Under the pieces are notes generated by a model that made no database searches, had not been told where the DNA came from, and saw nothing but the letters and a program-made list of their open reading frames with translations. From NCBI GenBank assembly GCA_001792895.1, contig MARA01000017.1, positions 620,001 to 684,000 on the forward strand: a stretch of DNA of 64,000 nt, given 5' to 3'. A program made the translations under genes and the position numbers. This DNA comes from Lentinus brumalis. Taxonomy: Eukaryota > Basidiomycota > Agaricomycetes > Polyporales > Polyporaceae. Positions 23,241 through 34,636 of the stretch are shown piece by piece (the stretch's first letter is position 1; the number at the start of each line of letters is the position of its first letter).

Positions 23241-24758
23241 TTAAACAGCACTGGGTTCCGCGGCGTTCCCCGAACCGCTGAAAGACCCCGAGTTCCTGAG
23301 AGAGTCCTCCTCCTCGATGCCGAGCGGCTCGCCCCTGAGTTCCACCTCCGTGTGTGCGAATGATATGCCCGAAAGCGCCTTGTCCGACGCAGCAGCGCGC
23401 TGGTACTCCGAGTCGTCCTCGACGACTTGCGTAATCTTCACTTCCAGGTCCTTCATCTCGAACGTCCCGTCGAGACGCCGACGCAACCCGCTGCGCTCGG
23501 AGAGGGCGGCAGCCCAGGTGCCTTGGGATGGGGTAGCGTGACTGAATTCGTTGGCCATGCCGACGCGGATGATGAGCATGTTGAAGACGATGGAGATAAT
23601 AGGCGAAATCTATTGAGGTGGGCGTTCAGCGTCAGGGAAGTGAACGCGTGGGCGCGGATGACACGACGGGGAAAAGGGAGACATGGGCGGGGGTAAGGGG
23701 GCTCAATGAGCGAATGGCGATTACAGGAAAAAAGGAGTGAGACCCACCATGTCCAGGACGACATAGACACCATTAGACTTGATGGCGAAGGTGATGAGAG
23801 CCGTTGTGATCGTCATCGAGTATATTGCCCCGCTCTCGATGATTACCCGCAGAACAGGCGTCAGGAAGTTATTAGAGCTGTATTGTGCGGACTTGCGAGT
23901 GACAGTCCAGATTTTATAGGCGAGGAGAACTATGAGGAGGCGGGGGCGTCATAATTTGGGACAGTGAATAGGAAACAAAAAGTGACGTACGCGTGGAGGA
24001 GAGATTGGTAGCCAGCGTGAGTCCGTATACTGACGTGATCCATTGACCGGTCTGGGCCGCAAAGACATCTGACTTGTGAGATGATGCGGTCGCGAGCGCG
24101 ACGTTCAGTCCAATGGAGCCGGCTGGATGTTTGTTAGCGCAACAGGTAATCACACAAAATTGACACTTGCCCAATAGTCCGCACCATCCAATGATCGGAA
24201 CGACGACGACGAGGAAGTTTTGCCAAACCACATATGTTCGATATATCTGGCGCACAAGTTCTAGTAGGAGGAGCATGATGTACACCATGATAGGCAGACT
24301 CACTACGACAGCGTCCAAAATGAGTGTTTGAGTGTTATACAAGCAGCTTTTCACGACGAACGTGGTCGTCGACACGTCAGCAAAATAGCCTTCGGGTCCT
24401 CCTGTCATGAACGGCCCTATCGAGATGAATCCTTGGTATACGCGGGCAATGTTCACGCCCAGTTCCTGTGTATTGACAATCAGTGCCTAAATATGAAGAT
24501 CCTCCAGCGCACGAACCGCTGTCGCCAGAACAAGGAGAGCGCACCCGGCTGCGACCATACAGTAGTTGACCTGGCGTCTTCTCCGGTCCCGTAGCATGAT
24601 GAACATCGCAAGCGTGAACATGAACACCGAATAGCCTGAAAATACGTTAAACTCAATCGTTGCTTCCATTCTGTCAAAAAGAAGCAACCGCGAGGCTCAC
24701 CATATAGGACGGCTTCAACAGTTGTCGAGAAGATGCTCGCTGCCTGCAAGGTCAACAT
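23241..24758 (-). CDS. DUF6534 integral membrane protein, paralog C
   Basis: Transcript order: 24758-24701, 24635-24517, 24465-24304, 24246-24171, 24122-23991, 23929-23748, 23609-23241, encoding 365 residues. Exons of 58, 119, 162, 76 and 182 nt have exactly the same lengths as in paralogs A and B. Landmarks are IFSTTVEAVLYGYSVFMFTL, VNIARVYQGFISIG, IYRTYVVWQNF, VIIESGAIYSMTIT and SPIISIVFNMLIIRV. Intron 4 (24170-24123) uses a GC donor (GCAAGT), which is required to join CGLLG to the AGSIGLNVAL exon. The polar tail differs from A and B, as expected for diverging cytosolic tails. An 8 bp-arm palindrome (24848-24871) lies about 90 bp upstream. The function is unknown. Confidence 0.85.
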
Positions 24759-27359
24759 GGTCTCTGCGCGTACGCTCGTGAGGAGGTCGTGTAGCGAGGG
24801 ACAGGAGGAGCTCTGTTGGCGGGGTTGAACAAGGCTGGTCTACTGATCCCGCCACATATAACGGTGGCGGGCGATACCCTGGAATTCAAAGCTGCCGAAC
24901 CGTGAGTCGGTTTCTGACGGTCACATGCGAACGACGTACGCTTAGAACAGGGCGCGTCAGGTCCATTTTCGACGCGAGGGAACGCTGCTGAAGACTGAGG
25001 ATACCAATAGAGGTAACAACATGGAAACAAGATACCGGACTCGTTCTAGGTCATAACGCCTCGCGATAGTTCGTGTCTTGTACATGGTGGAGATAGGTGA
25101 CGGTCCAATATCTCTGGGGTTAATGGAACCGACGAAGGGGAGTCTTCGTGAGATTCGCGACCGATCCCGTATAGGCTCGTGTGAAGCACTCATCCTGAAG
25201 GAGGGACGGGCGGAACGTTCCCAATGCGCCTGACACGACAATGAGAAAGGATAGTCGCTGCGGTACGTTGGTCTGCCGCAACTGTGGGACCTTCGAGAAC
25301 CACTCAATTGTCGGTGGGAATCTCGGACGCTGAGGTTGTTATAAATAACGGAACGTCTCCCGTCCATGGAGATGCAGTGAAATACTTACCACTCTTTGAA
25401 CTTAGCAGGTCAGGTATATACCTATGGTGGACATCTGGGCACCGCGGGCGCAGCTACACCTGAACCGGGGCTGTAAGCCGGCGGATAAAGCTAACGATGT
25501 GCATCTGTCAAACCAGCAGTCAGAACCCGATATATCAGTTGGAAGTCGGCGTTCACCTGGTACTCATGCAGCAAGTCTGCATTCCTGCGATCGCGGATGT
25601 AGAAAGCGCAAGTATCGCGGTCTAAGTACTAGCCGCAAAGTTCAGAATTTGCGCGGGGTTGGATACCGGAGCGATCCACTTACGTTTACAAGTTATACCC
25701 TCTCAGGCCGGCTGTAAAAGCTGCGCATTCTCTCTGTCAAGCACCCTGCTAAGATGTCGTTGCTGGCATTGGCAAAACAGTTCGAAGTAATTGTGCCATC
25801 GAACTAGTAAAGCCGTTTCCCACGGCTACTAGTTCTATGCTCGTGCCTGCCCTGAACTAATTCCCAGTGGCCAACCTGCCGTGCACCAACTAGTATGTAC
25901 ACTCCTGCTACTGCCAGCTTGGCTTCAAGCTCCTCAAATGTTAATCGCGCTATGCATGCAGACGCGGTTTAAAATCAGGTCTACGAAACAGATCATTAAC
26001 AGAACAGACTCAAGTACAGGCGGCGAGGCGAACTTTGCAGTCAAGTTCCCTACATGATGGACTAGTGTTGGACTAGTGTTGATTTATTTGATTGGGACAG
26101 ATTACTATTACTCAAGGAACCTCGACGAAAGTCACCCGAGTTTCAGAGAAGAGCTCAGACCAGCCTCGTTTGGGGACGAGAATATCAGTAGGTCTCCGTT
26201 GCTGTTACGCAGCTTATATTACTGCTCACAGTTATACATGTAGGTTTCCAGCCGAGGCGAGGCTGGTCATGATAGCCCCAGATCTCGCCCAGAACTGACG
26301 GCGGGCGTCGCGGGTTGTAGTCAAGACCGGTCAACGACGGGCAATTGCGTGTGTGAACGATTGTTGTTAACGCCGCGGACGGGTAGGTACGTGACCTACG
26401 GATAATTCGCCCAACTTTGTGGCATGAGCCGCTCACACGCCCGCGAACTTCGTCATTCCTGTTGACGCAGTCGTACTTATTGCCGCAAGCGTCATGATAC
26501 GTCTGACGATCCACTTGCATGATAAATTGGATATGTAGGAAACCATGGTCTTTACGAACAACAGGCCACCCCCAGAGTCATTCGGCCGTGCAGCGTCTCA
26601 TAGTATTTCATCTCGGGTCCGGCGGGATCTTTCTTCGCTGGCGAGTCTGATTCATTTGCACTGCTCGTGCGTCTGTAGTGACCCGTGTCAATCTGGCTCT
26701 GTTCCGCTTCGTGCCCGCCATTGTCAAGGTCTCCAGGTGAGTGATCCGTTGCGGACATATCATGGTGCCATCGTTGACATTGCTCTTGCACAACACCGCA
26801 TAGAACTCCGAAAAACGCCGGCGCAGTGCGCACTGCCACCTATTGCGAACAGTCGATTCTCAGAACCTCTTGTGATGCCTACTCGGCGGCACGATTCGGG
26901 TTGCGTGTATGTAACTCCTCATCGCTTATCGACATGGAGGTGCTCATAGGGCGGCTTGTGCCTGACCTCTAATCCTTGCTTGACAGCGCCCAGGAAGTGC
27001 TCAAGAAGTCCCTACATACCAATTCCCACAGATGCCGTCCCGGACAGGTGTGTACCCGTCTTCTGCCCGGGATCTTAGAACGCATGTTCCTTCACATCCG
27101 GCTCGTAGCGAATTCCCCGCTCATTTCACCCTTAGTATAGTGCCCTGGGGACGAGTTATGTCCTTGTATAGGGAAGATCATGCACGGCGCAGCGCCCGCT
27201 CGTCCCGGAGCATCGACCCACATTATCCGCGGGCGACTTTCATGCATTTCGTAATTGGGTCGACAACCGTCGACGTCGGACATCGCCATGTTGTTGCCAT
27301 AAAACCATCTTGCTGGGGATCATATGCACTTCCCTCCCCCACCCTTCTCGCATACCATC
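24759..27359. other. Gene-poor intergenic region of 2.6 kb
   Basis: No open frame here has a family signature or coherent exon set. Visible structure consists of a short palindrome at 24848-24871, an imperfect hairpin at 25801-25835, several CTAGT-rich patches (25800-26080) and a duplicated GGACTAGTGTT at about 26060-26082. The 3' part must hold the GH79 promoter. Confidence 0.5.
25801..25835. repeat. Imperfect inverted repeat (hairpin)
   Basis: The arms GAACTAGT and ACTAGTTC plus an inner AGCCGT/ACGGCT pair form a stem with a two-base bulge and a five-base loop. It sits in gene-free sequence rich in CTAGT words. It could be a relic of a small inverted-repeat element or a chance structure. 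Confidence 0.5.
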
Positions 27360-29985
27360 ATGTACCGGCCTCTCTTGGCACTTGTCGGCTTACTGGCGAA
27401 TCTGACGGCGGCCAAAGTCACCGTCTATGGTCCACTAGGACAGACAACGATTGCAGCATCAGCGACTGGCTCTGCCACTGGCACAAACTCTGCAGCGCCG
27501 ACTACCACCTCCTTCGTTACCACTCATGGGCCTCCACAATACAGTGGGTTGGCTGCGTACAACCCGGTCTTCTTGCTTCCTCCTGCGATACCGAATGATC
27601 CTGCGCCATCCACTGCTGTCACAATCGCGGTGCCGAACAGTGCTCAGCTGATGAACGGGCTGTCCATACCTCAGAAACCGACGTTCTTTGGATTTTCAAT
27701 CGAAATGTCCGTCGCAACTCAGCTGAGTGAGTTTGTATTTACTTGCTGAACATGACGTAGACTCAGTTTTACGCTCTCACTTCAGTCGGCAAAAACTCGT
27801 GAGTGGTAGCGTACTTGGTCGCGGAAATACACCATTTTTACTTGGGCACGTTGCAGGACGAGACTGAACGTACCCTTCCTTAACCTGATGTCTCTCATTG
27901 CTCAGAGGGCCGGCGCGGTACACGTGCGTGTGGGTGGAAACACGCAGGAGACTGCATTCTTGGTGGACAGCTTCCCAGACGGCGGAATCCTGGAAAAGGA
28001 CAACGGCGACAAGTCCAATCCCGTACGTGATCTCATACTCGCACGCTATCCCGTCTCTGACGTCTTGCAGACCGGCACACCCGTCCTTGCCTTCACTCCA
28101 GACCTCATTTACATGTTAGGCAACGTCTCGAGCCTGGTGAACGTGAAGTGGTATCTCGGTGCGCACCTGTCATCAAGATATTCAACTGGAACATGGCTCA
28201 CGCAGAAACTATAGGAGTGCCCTTCAATGATTCCACAAATTGGCGGCTCCAGATCGCAGAACTGGGAGAATCTATCCTAGGGGACAATCTACTTGGCTTC
28301 CAAGCAGGCAATGAACCTGATCTCTACGGCACGTACGTTATTTGCACCGCCGTTGTTTTTAAGTTCTACTGATCGCTCGGCTTGCAGTCATAATCACCGT
28401 CCGTTGGGCTATACCCAGTTCGACTACTTTGGGGAGTTCAGTCTCCTCACTCAGGCGTACCAGGGTGATGGGCGGGTGACGAACAAGAAGTCGCTCATTG
28501 CTCCGAGCGTGCAGGGTGGGGACTGGGGACCGAGACCTGAAGCGGTGTGGGATACAGGTTTCGTGCAGGCCTACGATCAATACCTGACCGCGCTCTCCGT
28601 TGAACAGTGAGCCACATTCTTGCAAACTCTAGCTCTGCGATCACGTTTGCTAACATCCCACAGTTACCCGAGCGACAACTGCGGCGTGGTTTTCCCCGAC
28701 CCAAAGAATCCGCCGAGGGATCCAATACAGATGCTCCCGACGTACCTCACGCACAAGAACGGCCAGGGCCTTGTCTCCAATTACCTCAACTCGACGATGA
28801 TGGCACAGACATGGGGCAAGCCATTCCTGATGTTCGAGACGAATACAGCGTCTTGCGGAGGGTTCCCGGGAATCAGTGATGCATTCACGTCTGCGCTTTG
28901 GGCCGTCGACTACGGTCTGCAAATGGCGAACAGCAACTTCACAGGTGCCTTATTGCATGCCGGTGGACAGAATGTGTCATACAATGTACGGTGATCCGCC
29001 TCTCACATTATCATCTCAACTGAATGATGTCTTTGTACAGCCATTCACTGGTAAGTGCGCTCGGGCGGAAAGGTCGTACCTCTGTTTTGGCTACTGATCG
29101 GATGATGTCCGCCGCAGCGCCGCCGACCAACGAATCTGCCATTCACCAATGGACAGTGGGCCCTCTCTTCTACTCCGCATTGGTCGTCGCAGAGGCTCTC
29201 GGCACCACGAACACCTCCCAGGTGAAGGACCTCTTTCCAGACGGCAATGACCTGACGCCCGCCTACGCCATCTACGAGAATGGCAACCTGGCGCGCATGG
29301 CGTTGATTAACTTCATGACGGATCCAAGCGGCGCGAACGATTTCGTCGCGACTGTCAACATCGGCGGTCAGCAGTTCGGGGAGGCGAACTCTGTACCTAC
29401 ACAGGCAAAAGTCAAGTGAGTCACTGATAGATATCTGAGCAGTTGCCGATCAGTGCGCTGATACAGGTTCGCTCGCAAGGTACCTGCTGGCACCGTCAGT
29501 TTCGGAGAAGGACAACATCACATGGGCAGGGCAGGTCTGTACCTGTGTCTGGTTTCGTGTCTCTGCTCTGACGCCGGTCAACGCATCAGACTCTCGGAGG
29601 CCGCTTCGACGTAGATGGCCGCCTCAAGGGCGAGGAGAACGTCGCCACCGTGCCCTGTGACCAGAACGCGAACACCTGCACGATTCGCGTGCCTGCCCCT
29701 GGCGTCGCGCTGGTGTTTTTCTCGGACGCCGCCCAGCAGCAGGCCGGCGCGACACCGAGTGTCGAGACTTTCCCCACTACGGTGCTCACCAAGACGAAAA
29801 ACACTGTCTCGATAGATGCATCGGTGCTTGCAACTGCACAGGGGATGAGTGGCAAAGATAGGAACCAGCAAGGCGGAACTAGTCAGGGCGGTGAGAACGG
29901 CGCGGGCCGCAAAAGAGCGCCCTGGGTTCTCGTTGCCACTGGGACGCTGATGGGACTCTCGCTGTGCATTTGGAGAATCGTGTAG
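27360..29985 (+). CDS. GH79 family glycoside hydrolase (beta-glucuronidase-like)
   Basis: Exons 27360-27726, 27786-27798, 27857-28022, 28071-28158, 28215-28332, 28388-28606, 28664-28985, 29041-29050, 29118-29415, 29480-29534 and 29590-29985 give 683 residues with all phases agreeing. A hydrophobic N-terminus (LLALVGLLANLTA) is a signal peptide. FFGFSIEMS, VRVGGNTQETA, FTPDLIYML and QAGNEPDLYG match GH79. Glu245 (in NEP) is the candidate acid/base and Glu382 (in LMFETNTASCGG) the candidate nucleophile. A C-terminal beta domain is followed by a serine/glycine/glutamine-rich linker and a terminal hydrophobic helix (VLVATGTLMGLSLCIW), implying membrane or GPI anchoring at the cell surface. It likely acts on glucuronic-acid-containing glycans such as arabinogalactan side chains. 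Exons 2 and 8 are microexons of 13 and 10 nt. The 48 nt intron at 28023 is stopless. An in-frame ATG at 27324 exists upstream. Confidence 0.92.
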
Positions 29986-31085
29986 CCCTACGGCGGACTG
30001 GCCGCACTTGCGGTCATGAACGCATCCCTTCTTGCGTACAATCGCCCACGGACACTGGTTAGCGGATATCTACCATACTCGGGAAATTGATGTAATGTTC
30101 ACAGCATACCCCATTGAAACATGTTAGACCATCTGAGGTCGGTCGGCTTTCACTCTAGAACGTCTGCAAAGTGTCTGACGCCTGCAACAAATTGACAGGT
30201 CTACGTCCTTGTTTCCGCGACTTCCTAGATGGAACCTTCCACAGCCACTTGTCACAGCAAAGCTTCGGGACCGTGGTGATGTGCGGTGCAACGTAGACGT
30301 GACATCTCGCCGCACCTGCCATCCTGGTCGCCGACTCTGCATGAAGGAGGTGACGTCCTGCCCTCGTTCATCGCCACTTTCGAGTCAGGCTAGACAGCGA
30401 TGACTCCCGTTCAATCCCCGCGCGCGACGAAGGTGGCCACGAGCAGGCATGCATACCATCCGCGCTCACTCTCCCCTATTGCTGGCTGCAGACCACGTCG
30501 TCCTCTGTTAGCGTGCCACCTCAGGTCATCACGCCACCGCTGGGCGTGGGCGTCGACTGAGAGTGCATGTACTCCTCATGAATCTGATGACTCCTAACTG
30601 CTCACCCGAATTTGATGATCCGCAGGGACAGCATGCCTGTCCTCGACAAGGGAGGGAGAGACCAGACCGCTGCACTATGCCATGTTGTCATGTCCCATTC
30701 AGGCAGGCATTGTGCGTCTGCATTGTAGCATTGGTGGCATGTGCTGTCCATCTCGCAGTTCCCCTTATTACCGGTCCTTGAAACATCCAGACATGTCTGC
30801 ATCTGTGTCGTGCAACTTCCCAAATCGGCCGAATGTATTCCTGCAGCTGAGGCGAGGCTCTGAAACGTCACCCAACACAGACTATGCGTAGTCGGGTTAC
30901 ACGGACGCCACGATTCTGACTCCGGTCGAGTCGAGTAGTTCTTGACGTATGTTCCCGAGGTGCTGTGACTTCTCGACAGTACAAAAGCCGTAGGCCAGGT
31001 CGAACTCTGCATAACACAACAACTCTCCTCCCACTCGCAGCATCCCCGCTCCTCTCCTACTTTCCTTTCACGTGCTCGTTCAGCA
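29986..31085. other. Intergenic, no gene seen
   Basis: This 1.1 kb spacer has only short, unsupported frames on both strands. The last 100 bp upstream of the small secreted-protein gene are pyrimidine-rich and contain TACAAAAG at about 30980, a possible weak TATA-like element. Confidence 0.45.
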
Positions 31086-31350
31086 ATGTCGCGCTTCATC
31101 ACCTTCGCAGCTGTTGCCCTCCTCTCGCTCGCCCTCGTGCTTCCGACATCTGCGGGACCTATCCTCCCTCGCGAGAACGACGTTTCTCAGTCTGACACGA
31201 CCCCGACAATTGCTTTCACCTTTGGTGAGAACACGCTAGTCCATACTGCTCACAAGCCATGCATGCACTAACTCTCACCTACTAGCCCCAGCTTCCGTCC
31301 CAGCCGCTCACCCGACTCACAGCCGTCTCGAGATGGACTGGTTGAGCTGA
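31086..31350 (+). CDS. Small secreted protein, hypothetical
   Basis: Two exons, 31086-31224 and 31286-31350, join in phase to give 67 residues. The first 23 form a clear signal peptide (MSRFITFAAVALLSLALVLP then TSAG), followed by a short polar region rich in proline, threonine and serine. There are no cysteines and no CaaX ending, so it is neither a typical cysteine-rich effector nor a mating pheromone precursor. I do not recognise a family. A good donor (GTGAGA), an acceptor and a CT-rich leader support a real gene, but size keeps confidence low. The secreted neighbours (GH79 and serine hydrolase) are compatible with a secretome patch. Confidence 0.5.
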
Positions 31351-31875
31351 ACGCGTCCGACTTGAAGGGGCCTCAGTGGTCAGTGGTCCGCCCCTCCCTC
31401 ACGAATATCATCGAAAACTCATCATGCGTTCGTCCAGGGCACCATGGATACCCGCCGCGTCTTCGCCCCAGACGGGCTATGAGCGGCTTAGACATTGACA
31501 TTGATCTCACCAGAACGGTTCGTGATCCTCGTGCACGACCACCACTCGTGCAGCCCTCATTCGTTCGCTCCATCTTGATTTCTTGTATCTTCACCGCTCC
31601 CACTGTATCTCTACCGCTGCCCTTGGCTTCACCTCTCCATGTGCATTCCTGACCTTCGGACGCTTCGCACATTATCACTATTACCGGTCTGTATTCGAGT
31701 ACTTACATACCGGTCTCAAGATCTACCATCTTAGACACATACTACCCCTCACGATAACCCTTCATACCATCATACTTGTTTCGCTGAACACCAGCCTGCC
31801 ATCTTGACATACTGCATCGTAAGTCCAATGAGTTCCGACATAACCGAAAGTTGGCCCCAGATCAAGCACCCTAGC
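31351..31875. other. Intergenic, no gene seen
   Basis: This 525 bp spacer holds the 3' ends of two convergent genes. It is AT- and CT-rich with no supported frame. Confidence 0.45.
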
Positions 31876-33930
31876 TCAAACTTTGTCCCACCAAATGGTC
31901 GCCCTTTCTTGTACCGACCCCGTCCTTTCATGACCGGGCTCGAGGTTCAGCCATCCGCAGCCTGTCACCTTCCCCTTCGTGTCCACCAAGCACTCGACGT
32001 CCGTCTTGGGCAGGATGTTCGAGGCGCCCTCGAAGAACGGCGTCGTGTCGCGCCCGAAACCGTTCGGGTAGATCGACTGCAGCGTCAAGAGGAACTTGTA
32101 CGACGCCGTCTCCTCCGAGCCGGAGCCCGAGCAGACAAGCTGCATCACAGCGTGCGTTGTGATGCGTGGAGTGGTCGCGTAGAGCGAGTTCGGGTCGATG
32201 GTGCCGGTCGGGCTGATCGCTGCCCAGTCAAAGAGCGCACCAGCGCAATACGCAGTCGAATTGTCGCCCGGGGCGCAGAAGGTGATGTTGCCGTATCCCG
32301 GGTTGACGTACGTCCCGGCGAAGTTGTTGATTGGGATGCCCGGAACGCAGCTCATATTGGGGGAAGTGGAAGCCGAGGCGGAGCCTGACGGCAAGGACGG
32401 AACTGTGGGTGTCACGTTCAGGCCGAGGACATTGTCAATGACTGCGAGGGGAACCAAGTCTTGCCAAGGCCCGTCGGTGTTCAGGAGGGCGACCACCGCG
32501 AGATTATCGTTCGGCAGGATCATCAGCGAGCTGACGAAGCCTGGGATGCCGCCATCATGCGTAATGATCTGTGAAAGATAACTCGTGAGTCGCTGACATG
32601 CAGCTGCAAGTAATCACGACGTACGTCGTGGCCTAGGTAAGACTGGCGCTGCCATCCGAGCCCGTACCCCACAACGGACATGGTAGGGTCGGCGGTGGTG
32701 TTGCCCGTCATGATCTCCCGCGCGGTGGTCGTCTCATCGTACACCCAGCCCGGAATAATCGTGGTGTTCGATATCGGGTCGACGCCTTGATTGAGAACCG
32801 TCGCAGCCCACTTTGCCTGCGGTCGGTCAGCGTCATCGCAATCGGGGACCCAAACCACGACAGCGGATTCACTCACCATGTCGATCGCGTTCGAAATAAC
32901 GCCGCCTGCGCCAGCGATGAAACTCGCCGCGCGGGGGTCTTGGAAGATGACTGGAATGCGCCGGCCGGTGAATATGAACGATTGGCTCATGAGCCCGGAC
33001 TCGTCCGCCGCGGTGAGGTTGTACGTCGTTGCGGTCATATTCAAGGGGACGAATATGCGCTCCGCCACGAACTCCTGGAAGGTCTTGCCGGAGTATGTGG
33101 TGATGACGTGCGGGAGGAAAAGGTACATCTGTGAGTGTGTGTCGTCTCCCTAGATCTGAACTGAATATAGCCTGCAAGAGCTTACCAGATTGCAGTAAGA
33201 CCATTGCTCGCGAAGCTCGTAGCTTGGGTGAATGTACCTCAAGCGCTTTCCGAGGCTGAGCGGAGTATCCTCACGGGTATACATGAACTCGTTTCTAGGA
33301 AGAAAGTTAAAACGTTAGCTACGAAGTCTCTCGCAGCTTATATATTGGAAGACGTACCTCGTTAGACCTGTGACATGGCTCAGGAGGTCTCGTATGTTGG
33401 CCTTCTGAGACGCGAATCCATCCTCGAGTTTCCAGACGTCGGGGAGGAGCGCCTGCAGCTTGGTGTCGAACGTGAACTCTGAAAGACCGTCGGGAAGGGC
33501 GGTGACGTTCCGGCCATGCGCGAAGTCGTTCATCAAGATGCCCATCGCACTAGTAAGGAACGCCTTCGAGACGGACGCAATAGCGAACAGCGTCTGTGCA
33601 AACTGTGAGTGCATGGTGGGAGAAAACCCGAGAGAATGTGCTTACATCTGGCTGTGCGAGGTCACCATCCTCTGTCCTGTTTCCCCATGAACCGAAAGCG
33701 GTGGCGACGGACTTGTTGTCTAGTCGCACGACCGCGAGTGTGAGGCCTGGCGTGAGGTTGCTGTCGATGAATCCCTGTGCGTATGCGGAGACTTCGGAGC
33801 TTATCAGGCCGCCAGCTGCCAGCGCAGTATAGACTTTGCCTCGGACGGGGACGGAGCTGGTATTGGTACTGGAAGAGGCGGCAGAGAGAAGGGGAAGAAC
33901 GTATGCAAGAGAAAGCGCTAAAGCTTGCAT
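31876..33930 (-). CDS. Secreted serine beta-lactamase-like hydrolase
   Basis: Transcript order: 33930-33646, 33593-33358, 33294-33186, 33128-32877, 32816-32625, 32568-31876, encoding 588 residues. A signal peptide (ALALSLAYVLPLLSAASS) precedes a beta-lactamase/penicillin-binding-type domain. It has SVSK as the SxxK motif (Ser102, Lys105), YCN as YxN (Tyr207, Asn209) and HDGG as the third box (His362-Asp-Gly364). These are the class C/LACTB-type catalytic motifs. A C-terminal beta-rich domain with several N-glycosylation sequons follows. Fungal members are extracellular serine hydrolases or esterases; the substrate is unknown. TATAAA on this strand lies at 34014-34009, about 80 bp upstream of the start. 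An alternative acceptor nine bases upstream (exon start 33602) is also in frame. Confidence 0.88.
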
Positions 33931-34636
33931 CTTGGAAATTGTTACCCCACAGGAGATGTAAGAAGAGAACAAAATCCAGCGATGCTCATGTGTGAACGGT
34001 CGCTGGCATTTATACCCACCATTTTCCTCCGACGCAAGTCCAGAGCCGCTACGAGACGGGCTGCAGCCGAGGACGCAGTCCGTCTCGCGTTGACGGGCGT
34101 GCGCTACGATAGAGTGATACTGCAAGATCAGCGCAGTTATCGCCAGGTCATTCTCCATTCAGCACAATGGGCGCACGCATCGGATAGCTTTCGAGTACTC
34201 ACTTTCTTCCGCACAGTCGACCCATACGACTGCAGCAAGCGATACGATCTAAGCAGGCCATGCATGTCTTTGATGGGCCTCTGCTGCCCGCAGCGTCAGG
34301 TCACAGCACGACAGAGAGGTTCGCAGCAGATAATATTGATGCTTCTGCAGGCATAGCTCCGTATGAACAGCCTCCAGTGCTGGGCAACTCTTTTAGCGCT
34401 TCGGGCCTCTGCGCAGTCATCGGCCGACTGCGCTGCGCAGGACACTGCTGCGTCTACAAACGTGTAGAAGTGAGAAGCCGGTTGCTGTGATAGAGAAACT
34501 GTCCTTGTCGACGCGCAGTGTCTAATACGTTTGTATAGCCTGTAGGCTGAGATCGTATGCGGCACAGCTGTCTCCTGCAGGATGATGTTGATGATTCGAC
34601 ACTAATAGTAGCACAACGCGGAACATGTACTTAACG
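33931..34636. other. Intergenic between serine hydrolase and HET gene
   Basis: This 706 bp spacer includes the TATA-like element of the serine hydrolase near 34010. The rest shows no supported gene. Confidence 0.45.

Noticed and set aside
24759..27359. A transposon in the gene-poor region
   Set aside because: No transposase, reverse transcriptase, long terminal repeats or paired terminal inverted repeats were seen.
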